A stretch of DNA of 64,000 nucleotides from Paralithodes platypus (lineage: Eukaryota; Arthropoda; Malacostraca; Decapoda; Lithodidae), in assembly GCA_032716605.1 (NCBI GenBank), contig CM064571.1:18449856-18513855 (forward strand), given 5' to 3'. Numbering within the stretch: the stretch's first letter is position 1; each line of letters opens with the position of its first letter. Of the stretch, positions 24,686-35,000 are shown piece after piece. The notes under the pieces were generated by a model that ran no database searches, was not told the DNA's origin, and worked only from the letters and a program-made list of their open reading frames with translations. The position numbers and the translations under genes are program-made.

Positions 24686-25534
24686 ACCAACAAACTTACT
24701 GGGTTAGAGATAATGCAGATCATGGCATTGGGACAGTTCTCTGCGCAGGCCTTGGCGAGGTTGGCCACGATGGAAGCGTTGGTGTTGAAAAGGTCATCAC
24801 GGGTCATACCAGGCTTACGGGGCACACCGGCAGGGATCACCACCACCTCACAACCCTTCAGAGAGTCCTGCGAGGGGGGCCACAGAAAAGATGGGGTCAA
24901 TTTAAAGATGATGTAATTAAATTGCTAAAAAATAGTTTCGATTGTTTTTATGTAGTTTAGAGTTGTGTAAGGGTGTTTTGATGTGTGAAAATGGGCATAA
25001 ATGCATATTTACCCATTAAACAACAATCTAAAAACACGTCCCTTCACGCGCGAAAAATAACTATTTGGCCATAACCGTTTGCCGTTGGATACAAAATATG
25101 TAGAGCGGGAGGGGGAGGGGGGCAAGCCCCCCCCCCCCCAAGATTTATTGAAATCGGCATATATTTAAACAGTAGGGGGCAAAAACCAAATTTTCCCCAA
25201 CGCATCTTCTTCTTCTTCTTCGCGGCGGATGTAAACAAAGCCACCCGCCTCTTGCGATATAGGGGATATTTTGTTTTTTTTCAGGATCAGTAATAAATTT
25301 TTACGCGCATTTAGACACGTATAGGAATGAAATATGGTATAAGAAACCTGTAGGCCACGATAAAATCGATGTATGAATTTAATTACATCATCTTTATATT
25401 GTCCAAAGATGGTACCGTATTATACATACATACATAACATTTTAAGACTGAGTGTTCCACACATAAGTGCAGTTTCAGTCTCTTGTCCTAATGGCGGCGT
25501 CTGAGAAAATATATAACCCCCAGTTGGGAGAGAG

Positions 25535-25565
<31 letters not shown>

Positions 25566-28082
25566 GGGAATGGGCCTGAGCAAATAGATAGTCTGTTAAT
25601 TTATTCTAACTTTCCTTAAAGTTGCCCTACCTGATTCACAATACTGTACTTTCATCTTTTGAACACATTTACCATAAATTGTACGGTACCGTACCGGTAG
25701 CTATATCTATTATCAAATATACGTTTGAACTTTGAAGATTATATTTTCATAATTATTATCCTAATTCATCTATGATGCAACCCATATATATATATATATT
25801 CATCCTTTCATGTATCACTATATAAAATGTAATAGGATATGGAATAGGCCTACATTATCTATTAGCATATCACAAAGAATAGATGATGAACCAACTTACG
25901 GCCAGCTGTTCGGGTCCGACATAACCGGTGACCTTGGCGGGTGTCTCAATGTGGGAGAGGTCAGCGGCCACCCCGGGAGTGTGGACGATATCGTAGAGTG
26001 AGAGTTGGGTCACCAGGGGAGAGTTCTTCATTAACATAGACAGTGGCTGACCAATACCACCACTGGCACCCATTACCGCTACCTTCCTCTGGGCCTAGGA
26101 GAGTAATGATAGATAAAATCATATAAGTTACTTTTTCAGTAACATGGATAGATAAATATTATCATTATTATGAGTTTTTGATTAACGTAACACTGACAAT
26201 GGCAACCTTAAAGTCTTAGAGGTCTTTCCCACGTTGAACGATATTAGCATAGCATTAGAAACAATAAACTAATTAAAAGGACGCCATTAGCCTATATTGA
26301 AAGACTTAAATTCAAGACAAATATACCAACATACATAAATACCATTTGTAGATTAAGTAGATATAATAGAAGTAAATATTTTGATAAATCTACAGTTATA
26401 CTACCCCTATTTTGTCGCTATTCTGTTGGTACTAATGGGTTAATATTATTAGTAGTAGACTTAGTATGGTTTGATGATGTGCGGAAATGTATATTTGACT
26501 TGAAATAGATACATTGAAGTATTACAAACCTTCGCGCACCCATAAACAGGGAACGTGAGCAGGGTTTAGACCGTCGCGCACCCATAAACAGGGAACGTGA
26601 GGGGGAGTTTAGACCGTCGCGGAAACAGGATATTTTTCGGTTAGGTTAGGTTAAGTTAGGTTAGGTTAGGCTAATGTTAAAAATACTAAAATGCGACGGT
26701 CCTCGGTATTAAACAACACTGTATATCAAATAAAAAAATAAAAACAACAACAAATTACCTGAAAAACTCGTATCTGGTTGGTGATAATTTTTTATCAAAA
26801 TAAGTTTTGGTCAATATACAGGAGGCGCTACAATATAGGTAGCAAAATTCTAATGGTAGTTTTGGGTTCCTATCATCATATGCTTCATTTCTATATACTT
26901 TTTATCCCCGGGAAAAAAACAAAAAATCTTGGGTTTTTTATTTTTTCTTGGATTTTGTTTTTATTTTTTGTATTAACCTAACCAAAAAACCTAACCTAAC
27001 CTAACCTAAATGTATTTGGGGGCTATTAGGTTAGGTTAGGTTTTTTGGTTAGGTTAATGACCAAAACAAAAAATCCCAAGATTTTTTTTTTTTTTCCCGG
27101 GGATAAAAAGTATATAGAAATGAAGAATATGATGATAGGAACCCAAAACTACCATTAGAATTTTGCTACCTATATTGTAGCGCCTCCTGTATATTGACCT
27201 AAGTTTTTTCCAGTTTCCGCGTCTGCTGAACCATCCAAAAACACGCTAAAAGGCGTGTTTTGAAGGGGGGAGTTGGTGGGGGGTAGTGGGGGAGGGGTAG
27301 TATAACTGTAGATTTACCAATATTTTGTATAATACAGTATTGTCTTACTAGGCTATAGGCCTAACGATGCTACGGAATTGCTACCTGCCCCGCCTACCTT
27401 TTTCATTAGCTAGAGTAATAGGCTAAGTAATTGTTTTAAGATTTCTAAATCTAGTTATTTAGACAGTACATTTGTATACACAAATTTAAATTATAAGATG
27501 TAGGCTATTATATAGAACAGCTGAAACACTTTAGGTGGAATAGCTAGGCCTAATTACCAATGATTAAGTTCAAGGTCATTGCTGCCGGTGTATTACCCCT
27601 TTCAGACTCATATGACGCACAGGTTGCCAGATTAGCAATAAGAAATAAGAGTTCTCTCACTCTTATAATTACCTCTCCAAAATTAGTTTTCTGCCCACAG
27701 CTAACTCAAAGACAACTGCAGAGGTTGAAGTAACTAAACTAAAGGTTTCTAAATACCCCTGATGGTAAAAAAGGTTTTAAAGTATCCCTAATAGGCTCAA
27801 AATCGCGTCATATGTCGGAGAGGGTTAATAAAGCTAGCCTACAGGTAATATAGGTTATCAATTACACTCAACAGTCAATAGTAACAATAGGCCTAAACCG
27901 ATTTAAGTGTAAATGTGAAATATAATGGAGACTTCAAATCAATAAAGGAGGAATTTCAGACCCAGAAATTAGCGACTGCCATTCTCAAAGACCCATCATC
28001 TCACCGCATTGGTGGTGGAAAAGTTCTTAGCGAGGTTGTTGACTGCAGCAGCGGTCTGGGGCCTGGCGATCCTGGAGAACAT
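22078..28082 (-). CDS. MDH2: Malate dehydrogenase, mitochondrial
   Basis: NAD-dependent oxidation of malate to oxaloacetate in the mitochondrial matrix (TCA cycle, malate-aspartate shuttle). Seven exons on the minus strand: 28082-28005, 26094-25900, 24867-24700, 24334-24212, 23296-23159, 22814-22672 and 22255-22078. The first five joins are phase 0, the last splits an Arg codon. The protein is 340 aa, against 338 in human. Residues 1-24 are basic and Ala/Ser-rich, a matrix targeting signal. Then come the NAD loop GASGGIG (35-41), substrate-loop Arg108 and Arg114 in [10 protein letters not shown], the catalytic pair Asp176 and His203 ([16 protein letters not shown]), Arg179, and the C terminus GEDFAANM. 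All key residues are present, so the gene looks functional. Introns hold an 8-bp-duplication MITE, a TTAGG foldback and a TTAA MITE. Confidence 0.97.
24895..25404. mobile_element. 510-bp MITE with GGTCAAT end and 8-bp target duplication, copy 1
   Basis: Flanked by AAAGATGG on both sides (24887-24894 and 25405-25412). Terminal inverted repeats are about 29 bp: GGTCAATTTAAAGATGATGT left, GGACAATATAAAGATGATGT right read inwards. Copy 2 (53482-53986) has the same ends and another 8-bp duplication. No coding frame. The GG start and 8-bp duplication would fit Merlin-like transposons; hAT also duplicates 8 bp but usually has other ends. It lies in MDH2 intron 2, with its duplication only 20 bp from the exon 3 acceptor. 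Confidence 0.93.
25530..25565. repeat. A-run and (AT)n microsatellite
   Basis: Simple sequence in MDH2 intron 2. Beside it, GGGAATGGGCCTGAGCA (25567-25583) is a minimal fragment of the microsatellite-ended LINE tail described at 55003-55722. Confidence 0.7.
26529..26700. repeat. 42/43-bp tandem duplication followed by TTAGG units
   Basis: The unit CGCGCACCCATAAACAGGGA..GTTTAGACCGT occurs about 2.4 times (26529-26630). Then comes a short interrupted TTAGG array (26640-26672) and an inverted GCGACGGTC (26692-26700). It may be another, asymmetric inverted-repeat element. It lies in MDH2 intron 1. Confidence 0.7.
26809..27199. mobile_element. TTAGG foldback element, copy a
   Basis: 391 bp, a near-perfect inverted repeat from GGTCAATATACAGG to its mirror CCTGTATATTGACC. 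The arms carry TAATGGTAGTTTTGGGTTCC and TATACTTTTTATCCCCGGGA. They converge through CCTAACCTAACC on the loop ATGTATTTGGGGGCTATTA and continue as TTAGGTTAGGTT. It is flanked by TAAGTTTT on both sides (26801-26808, 27200-27207), an 8-bp target duplication. No coding capacity. In MDH2 intron 1. Confidence 0.95.
27570..27578 (+). promoter_or_regulatory. Candidate ERR response element
   Basis: TCAAGGTCA, the extended half-site bound by estrogen-related receptors, lies in MDH2 intron 1, 427 bp downstream of exon 1. ERR controls TCA-cycle genes in animals, which makes the site plausible. A 9-mer is expected about once in 100-150 kb of single-strand sequence, so chance cannot be excluded. Confidence 0.3.
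27593..27828. mobile_element. TTAA MITE (family T2), copy 1
   Basis: Ends are ACCCCTTTCAGACTCATATG and, inwards from the right, TTAACCCTCTCCGACATATG. The interior is collinear with 48328-48562 and highly similar. The left TTAA reads TTAC here. In MDH2 intron 1, on the exon 1 side of the foldback. Confidence 0.85.
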
Positions 28083-28640
28083 GGTGGTGTAGAGGCGGTG
28101 GTCACGGGTGGAGTGAGAATAAATACAAGAGCCGAGTTGTCTGCTGTCCTCGCCGGCTGCCTGAAGGTGACGTCGCAATGCACAGTCTCACTCTCGGCCC
28201 TTGGTAATGTAATAATAGCTACTGCGAGTGTTGGCTTTCACTGATGCTATTTATGTCTACGCAACTGATTAAAGATATGTATACAACGTGTAATTCAATT
28301 ATATACGCAAGTATTACCATGTAAATCGTTTGTCAATTAAATGTTGATATCTGACAACTTACGCGAAGTCTTGCCAGATGTTCTACATATTTTAGAATTT
28401 ATTCGAATTAGCACAACTTTAGCTTACGATACCCATAAATTCCAATGCAAAGCCATCAATTATACCTTATATATTTGACCAGAACTATATAACCAACGAA
28501 AACTCTTTTATCAAAAAGTTTGATTGTGATTGATTCACCCCTGTCCGTAGTGAGAGCCGTAGTGCATAATGTAAAGTGTCCGATTAATGTCTTGGCTTTG
28601 GCTTTGTCTTGGGCTTGGGCTTACGATGGAAAGCCATGCA
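28083..28640 (-). promoter_or_regulatory. MDH2 upstream region
   Basis: The 120 bp next to the MDH2 start (28083-28205) is the most CG-rich stretch of the neighbourhood and contains GTGACGTCGCA, a CRE-like site, at about 28168-28178. It is presumably 5' UTR and core promoter. No TATA box at a usual distance was recognised. Confidence 0.45.
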
Positions 28641-28894
28641 TGCAACCGCTTTACTATGTCTACAAAGTATGCATGCGCGCATAATCGAAATTTCATTTTG
28701 ATATTGTTTTAGCATTTGTGTTATTACATTTTATAACCTTACACCACTCATAACCTAAGTTACTGACCCGGGATCGAATCCCTGCCAGACCTAGATATTT
28801 TCGGGAGGCAAAATTCCCTTCTAACCTGGCATTTGAATTCCTTTATGATGCTGTTTAAATAACTATTAGAGTATATGTATGTATGTATGTATGT

Positions 28895-29075
28895 ATATAT
28901 AGGCTACTCAAGCACATACCCCATTGCTGGAGGTGGCCGACACGAGACAGAGCTCGAACAAAAGTTCCTATTCTCAGGATCCGGGACCACTTCTGCGTTC
29001 CCGTGCCCCTTTCTCTGTCTCATTGAGTAGGATAATTTTACAAGGGGAGGAGGATTCCTAGCCTCCTACAAAATG
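28895..29075 (-). mobile_element. LINE 3'-tail fragment
   Basis: The plus strand reads ACTCAAGCACATACCCCATT, then GGTGGCCGACACGAGACAGA and TTTACAAGGGGAGGAGGATT, the family whose coding end is at 55375-55722. It borders a (GTAT)n run (28872-28893), the usual microsatellite tail of this LINE. Confidence 0.7.
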
Positions 29076-29104
29076 TAACCTTAAAATAAAGACCAAGGCA
29101 TGGC

Positions 29105-29116
29105 CATTGGCCAATG
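29105..29116. promoter_or_regulatory. Back-to-back CCAAT boxes, candidate RABGGTA promoter
   Basis: CATTGGCCAATG is a 12-bp palindrome made of ATTGG and CCAAT, the NF-Y motif in both orientations. It lies 117 bp before an ATG at 29233-29235 that is followed directly by GT and could be the end of the first RABGGTA exon. Confidence 0.4.
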
Positions 29117-30024
29117 AATTCAAACGCTGATACGTAATGCGTTGCGTTACGCCATGTATACAACTGTGTCCGCTATTTGTTGTTTGTGAAGTTCTCAGGA
29201 GGTGTGGACTGTGGTTGATTATTCACAGCATAATGGTTAATATACTCATATTTATACTATTTACATTTATAAGATGCGATCTAAAATATGAACATATATA
29301 GTCTACAGTGTAGGCTATAGCCTAGGCTACTTGGTAATATCTGTAAGTGTTAGGCTAGAAAACAAAAATACAACTAGGCCTAGGCTATGACTCAACAAGT
29401 TTTCTCCTGTCAATCTGTCCAACTGTTATTTAGCCTAGGAGGTAAGTTGCTTGTCAGTCTTTGACTGTGCATTTACAAGGCAACCCAATCAATGAAAGTG
29501 TAATTATCTAGTAGCCTAAATAGGCTAGTGATGCTAGGATAGGCTATAGATTTCATAATGAACCCAACCCAACTGTTTGGGCTAGGCCACAGTACTGTTT
29601 TAAATCTTAACCTAATCGAACTTGCATTACTCTCATCATCTCTATAGGCCTAGGCTATACATCTGTGCAATGTTACTAATTCAACACTTAGTCAATAGTC
29701 AGTACTCAGCAGCCTATAGGAAATACAATATAGCCTAGATCTAGCCAACAAGAAAATTAGGTAGGCTAGGCCTAAATATTTACGAGACGCAACAATAGGC
29801 CTATATCCTAGGTAACACATTTCTAATGGTAGTTTTGGGTTCCTATCAACATATGCTTCATTTCTAGGCCTATATACTTTTTATCCCCGGGAAAAAATTA
29901 AAATCTTGGGATTTTTAATTTTTTTCTTGGGATTTTTGTTTGTTTTCATTAACCTAACCAAAAAACCTAACCTAACCTAACCTAAATGTATTTGGGGGCA
30001 ATTAGGTTAGGTGTTTTGGTTAAG

Positions 30025-31836
30025 TTAACCCGGGAACTGCGGGGAGACTCTTAAGAGTTCCCCCGGCGGACTGCGGGGAGACTCTTAACCCGGCAAGCGC
30101 GATAGGCCTCATGGAAGGCTTCCTATAGGGAACGCGATAGGCCTCACGGAAGCAAGACCATAAAAAAAGCCTTCCAAAAAAAAAGGGACTATCAAAACAA
30201 AGGATTTTGTCTCTAGGGGAGGTGTGGTGGAGTGGTCTTGCCACTGGCCTGGTAATCCAAAGGTCCCGGGTTCAAATCCCGATGTATCAATGGGAAGATA
30301 TTATTGGGATGGAATTTGTGCTGTACCTAGTATCAGTGCATTACCACAAACCCACCGAAACGTCAATAAAATACCCTCATTGTTCCCTGATTAAATAGCA
30401 CTGTATGAATATTCCCATATTCAAAATATGCTATAGGGGTGCAATGCCTGGTGAATTATCTGCTCAACAGGTGGCGTTGTGTGTGTGTGTAAGAGTGAAA
30501 GTCCGAGTGTAGGAAGTGAGACAGTGAAGCACGGGAACGAGGTGGCTTCAGAGATGGGGTCGTTTCGGGCCATGAGTGAGCACCTTGCCTCATGTGAAGG
30601 CAAGATGGCAGGTGCTCGTTGTGCTCTACGTGCTTCACATGTCTCACTCCCTAGACTGGAACAAGACCTCACAGGCTTCACTGTTCATTGTAAAGCGGTG
30701 AATGTTAAGGCTCTCAGCCTATGCCCGAGAGGAAGTAAGTTGGAATATAGAAAAAAAACAAAAAAACAAAAAAAAAAAAAAAAAAAAGTGAGATAATTCC
30801 CCTCTAGTACTCATCCATGTGTTTCTCACCCCTCCCCCTCCCCTCCTTCCCCACCTTATTCCCCCCTCCCCCCCCTCCTCAATTATCACCTATTTATCCT
30901 CTTATTATCATCATTTATCGGTTATTTTTCTCTCCCGCGATAATGTAGCACAAGTGGGTTGCATAAAAGATCGTTATGCAACACCCAGACACCGACACAC
31001 ACCGCCCCGCTCGTCTCAGTTGACTCCCAGACAGCGAGAGGGGAGGGCTGCCTGTGGCTCTCTCTCGCCTGAGATTATGACCGGGTGGACAATATCTTCG
31101 TTTTTCACCACCCAAATGCTTTTCCCACTTATTTTAGCACTCTTGAAGGTTCATATATAGGCCTACATCATATATGTAAAATAAAAGCATACCGAAAACA
31201 AATAATGCTTTATATTGTAAATATAACTAATTCTGTCAGAATCCAGGGCTAGAAATGCACAAATAACTACCCTAGCACCTAGGTCTATATCGCGCTTGTC
31301 AGGTTAAGAGTCAGAGAAAAAAATAATCAACTTTTGACATCGATTTTTTTTTTTTTTTGGCCCCTGGGCCATGCAAAATCTCAGTCCTCTACCTCCCCTC
31401 CTTCCCCACTTTCCTCCTCTCCTTCAGTTATCACCTATTTTCCCTGTTATTCCCTTATTCTGAGGTATATTTTCGTGAACATTAGAAATCCGGTTGCAGG
31501 GTGTGGTCATCACTGATAGCAAGCGAATGCAAGAGAGAGAGAGAGAGAGAGTATCGATCGACTGTGTCTCAGTGGCCTTGGGGGAAATTGGCGGGAAAGC
31601 AGCTTGCCTCACCCATACATTATACAACTCGCTGGCTATATCTCCGATTTTGACCATCCAAACGCTGTTTTCACTCGTTTTATTGTTGTTTCAGGTTAAT
31701 ACCTTTATAATAGGTGCATATGGATAAGTATTAATGCTATTAATGGTACAATGAATATTTTAGTGACGGAAACACCTCAAATATATGCGCACAGGGAGAG
31801 GTGTCTAATTACCCCGATGCGCACTTCAGAGGTTAA
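30025..31836. mobile_element. TTAA element (family T1) nested in the foldback
   Basis: TTAA bounds both ends (30025-30028, 31833-31836). The left end TTAACCCGGGAACTGCGGGG and the right end CACTTCAGAGGTTAA are those of the complete copies at 46712 and 61897. Removing it and one TTAA restores GGTTAAGTTAATGAAAA, matching GGTTAGGTTAATGACC in the uninterrupted foldback at 26809. It is 1.8 kb rather than 0.6 kb because a SINE and other DNA (including a diverged second CT-rich segment, 30808-31165) lie inside. 31303-31836 is the recognisable right part. Confidence 0.88.
30214..30787 (+). mobile_element. tRNA-headed SINE (family S1), copy 2
   Basis: The head GGTGTGGTGGAGTGGTCTTG has the A box, and GGGTTCAAATCCC is the B box with one change from consensus. 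The body through GTACCTAGTATCAGTGCATT is shared with the minus-strand copy at 9441-10002, as is the distal part near CTAGACTGGAACAAGACCT. It ends in an A-rich tail (30750-30787). Innermost of three nested insertions. Confidence 0.83.
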
Positions 31837-32023
31837 TGAAAAAAGAAAAAATGAAAAATCCCAAGATTTTTTTTTCCCCCGGGGATAAAAAGTATATAGA
31901 AATGAAGCATATGATCATGATGATAGGAACCCAAAACTGATATTATAAATTTGTTACCTATATTGTTGCGTCTCGTAAATATTGACCGAAAATTATAATT
32001 AATATAGTCTCATTTTCTCCTAT

Positions 32024-35000
32024 ATGCAGCATGGACGGCTTAAAATCAAGACGACAGCGGAGCAAGCGGCGGAGAAACAGAAAGAACGAGAGGCCAAGAA
32101 AAAACTCTACCAGGAGGGACTAAACAAAGCGTTTGCAAAGGTGTACCACAAGAAACTTAGTCTTGGTTATACTTGTTTGGTTGATTACTATAAGGTAGTT
32201 CATTCATTATAGGTAAGCCTGAATTTGTGACCCCTAACCTCTGTAACTCATAAAGAGCTCGAACAAATAGGCTGTAAATTTCTACACTTATTCCCTGGCT
32301 GACCTTTCCCAAGTTATAGTAGCCTATTACTAATAATTAGACTATAATTACTCACACTATAATAACACTCACTATAATCAGACTCACTATAAATACACAT
32401 ACACTATAATTTCACTAATTACAGTCTCACTATAATTACACACTATAATTTCACTCATACTATAATTACACTAACATTATAATTATATACTATAATTACA
32501 CTATCACCCTGTAATTTCACAACCACACTAGAAGCTCACTATAATAATAGTTACTAAATATCACTTCACTATACTGTACAGTATATACACAGTCATCTCT
32601 TCAACTACACTTGTGTATCTCTCTCCTCTCCTTCCCTCTTCCCTCCCTTTCACTTTTCCTTCCCCCCCATTCCTCCTTACCATCTCTTTCCTCACCTCCC
32701 CCCCCCCTCCCTCCATCTTTAATTTCCTTCCATCTCTTACTCTCCCTCCCACTTCCTCTTCCTTTCACTCTCCCTCCATTTCTAACCTCCCTCCTACACT
32801 TTCTTTTATTCTCTTTCCTTTCCCTATCCTTTACTCCTAATTTCCTTTCCTTCCTCTCCCTTACTCTCTCTTTCCATCTTTCTCCTCCTTAACTATCCTT
32901 TCCCCCTTCTTTATTTTCCTTCCTTCTCTCCCCTCCCATCTCTTCCTTTCCATCCTTCCTTCTTATTATCCTTTCCCCCTTCTTTATTTTCCTTCCTTCT
33001 CTCCCCTCCCCTCTCTTCCTTTCCATCCTGCCTTCTTATTCCCTCCCCATCCAATTTTTTTCCCTTTCCATCTCCTCCTCCCTCCTTTTCCTTCTCTCTC
33101 ATCTTCCCTTCCCTTACCTCCACACACTCCGGTTACTCCACCCCACCCTTCCTTTTCCTTCCTCCATTCTTCACCTTCACATAATTCCTACCTTAGAAAG
33201 AGAGAGAAAAAAAACATGAAAATATATGTTAGATTGCCTTCATTGACATTTGCTATGATGTCTCTTTTCTTTATTTCTCTTTAGTTTTACAACACTTTTG
33301 TCACTCAGGTCTTTGTGTCTGGCACTGTTTAACAATGATTGTAAAAAAATAGATGCGATGATATAAAAACTTGAAATACAACACTGCAGTACTTCATATA
33401 TATTTCCCTGACCTTTGAGTTTCGTACCTTTACCCAGCGTGCAGGTGGTGAACACGACGATGAGGCTCTGAAGGTAACAGCTCAACTCCTGTCAGCCAAC
33501 CCTGATGCCGCCACACTCTGGAACTTCCGCCGACAGACACTGCTCGCCATGAAGGAGTGAGTCAACCACACATTCTGTATGCAAACTGTACAGTTGTCAG
33601 CAGTAATAGTTATGCACCCATTTGAATCAGTATTGAACCCAAATGAGATAATATACTGTAATGCTTTATTATATTCCCAGGTGCTTCAGAACTTGGCTTT
33701 AAAGGTTCACAGATTCAATTGGATGTACACTTAGTTCTTATGACTGTACACATGCATACACTTTAAAGATCAAGTGATCAATAAGCCGTACCCAAAAATA
33801 TTGTACAGTAATATATGAAATGTGGTACCGATACATTAGCCTATGTTTGTTTGCATATACAGAGGTAGTGAGGAGGCAGAATTGACGCGTGTGTTGTCGG
33901 GAGAGATGAGTGTAGTGGAGGCTTGTCTTCATCGTAACCACAAGAGTTATGGAGCTTGGCACCACCGAGCCTGGGTGATGACCGCACTACCAGCACCACC
34001 CTGGCAGGATGAACTGGACCTCTGTAACAAGTACCTCAAGATGGACGAACGGAACTGTGAGTTTTCTTAATACAGTACTAACCCATTTTGGTACGTCACC
34101 TATGAGTCTACAATCTGTTCGCTTTTTGTTTGACAAACCAAACAAATGCAAACAGCCACTTTAAACTGTTTGGTTGGATCATACTTAAACCGAACAGAAC
34201 AAAGCAAAAAGCATATATAAAATTGTGTTTGAGTACGTACCAAAATGCTCTACAAGCCTACCATGTATTCATACTGTAGTGTTAGTATGATTTGTATAAT
34301 GTATAATAGTTACCGTATGTTATTATCTACCTATATTTAAGTTTTTGTAATGGGGAAGAATAAGTGTTCAGAATATTATCTTTACCGGTACCTCTTTTGT
34401 TACATATTTATTAAAATTATAGATTGTATTGGTATTTTTCTATGATGTACAGTTTGCCACACATATTCCATTTCTCAACCATCCCAGCAAATCGTAACTT
34501 GGCAGAGCCGCATCCACCTCCCCTCCCTCATTCCACCTCCTACCAATAGTGGAAGGTAGGAGGTGGAGTGAGGGAGGGGGGTTGGGGAAGTGGGTGCAGC
34601 GCTGCCAAATTACGACCCCAACCGAATAGAATATGTGCGGAAAACTGTACAGTGACAAATGTGACGTGTTCTAATAACCTGACTTATGGTAAAACTTGTT
34701 TATTTCTCTTCTCCCGGTAGGATCACATGCTTTTATTAATTTTATTAGGTATTGTTTGGTGTTGGAGTGAAATTTATAAATTAGATTATGTACATGTACC
34801 TTCCTAATGTTGGGAGAGAGGTATCCTAACTAGAATTCAAACCCACTCACTTCAGATATTTGTAAGAGTTGGGCACCTCTCTCTCCCAATCTGTCTGACA
34901 TTATTATATGATTACTAGTGTCTATAGCATAGTAATAAAGATATGATACTACGCTGTATTGTAAATTTGTATTGTATTACCGATATGACTATTGCATTTC

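Larger units (their letters stand above)
29760..31987. mobile_element. TTAGG foldback element, copy b, interrupted
   Basis: Left arm 29760-30028 and right arm 31837-31987 are the two sides of the same foldback as copy a. They are separated by a TTAA element at 30025-31836. GAAAATTA occurs directly outside both ends (29752-29759 and 31988-31995). The left end reads GGT, a short extra stretch, then CTAAATATTTACGAG, so it has taken a small insertion. It lies upstream of the first recognised RABGGTA coding exon. Confidence 0.92.

Noticed and set aside
32611..32892. Pro/Ser/Leu-rich reading frames
   Set aside because: They are translations of the polypyrimidine tract in RABGGTA intron 1.
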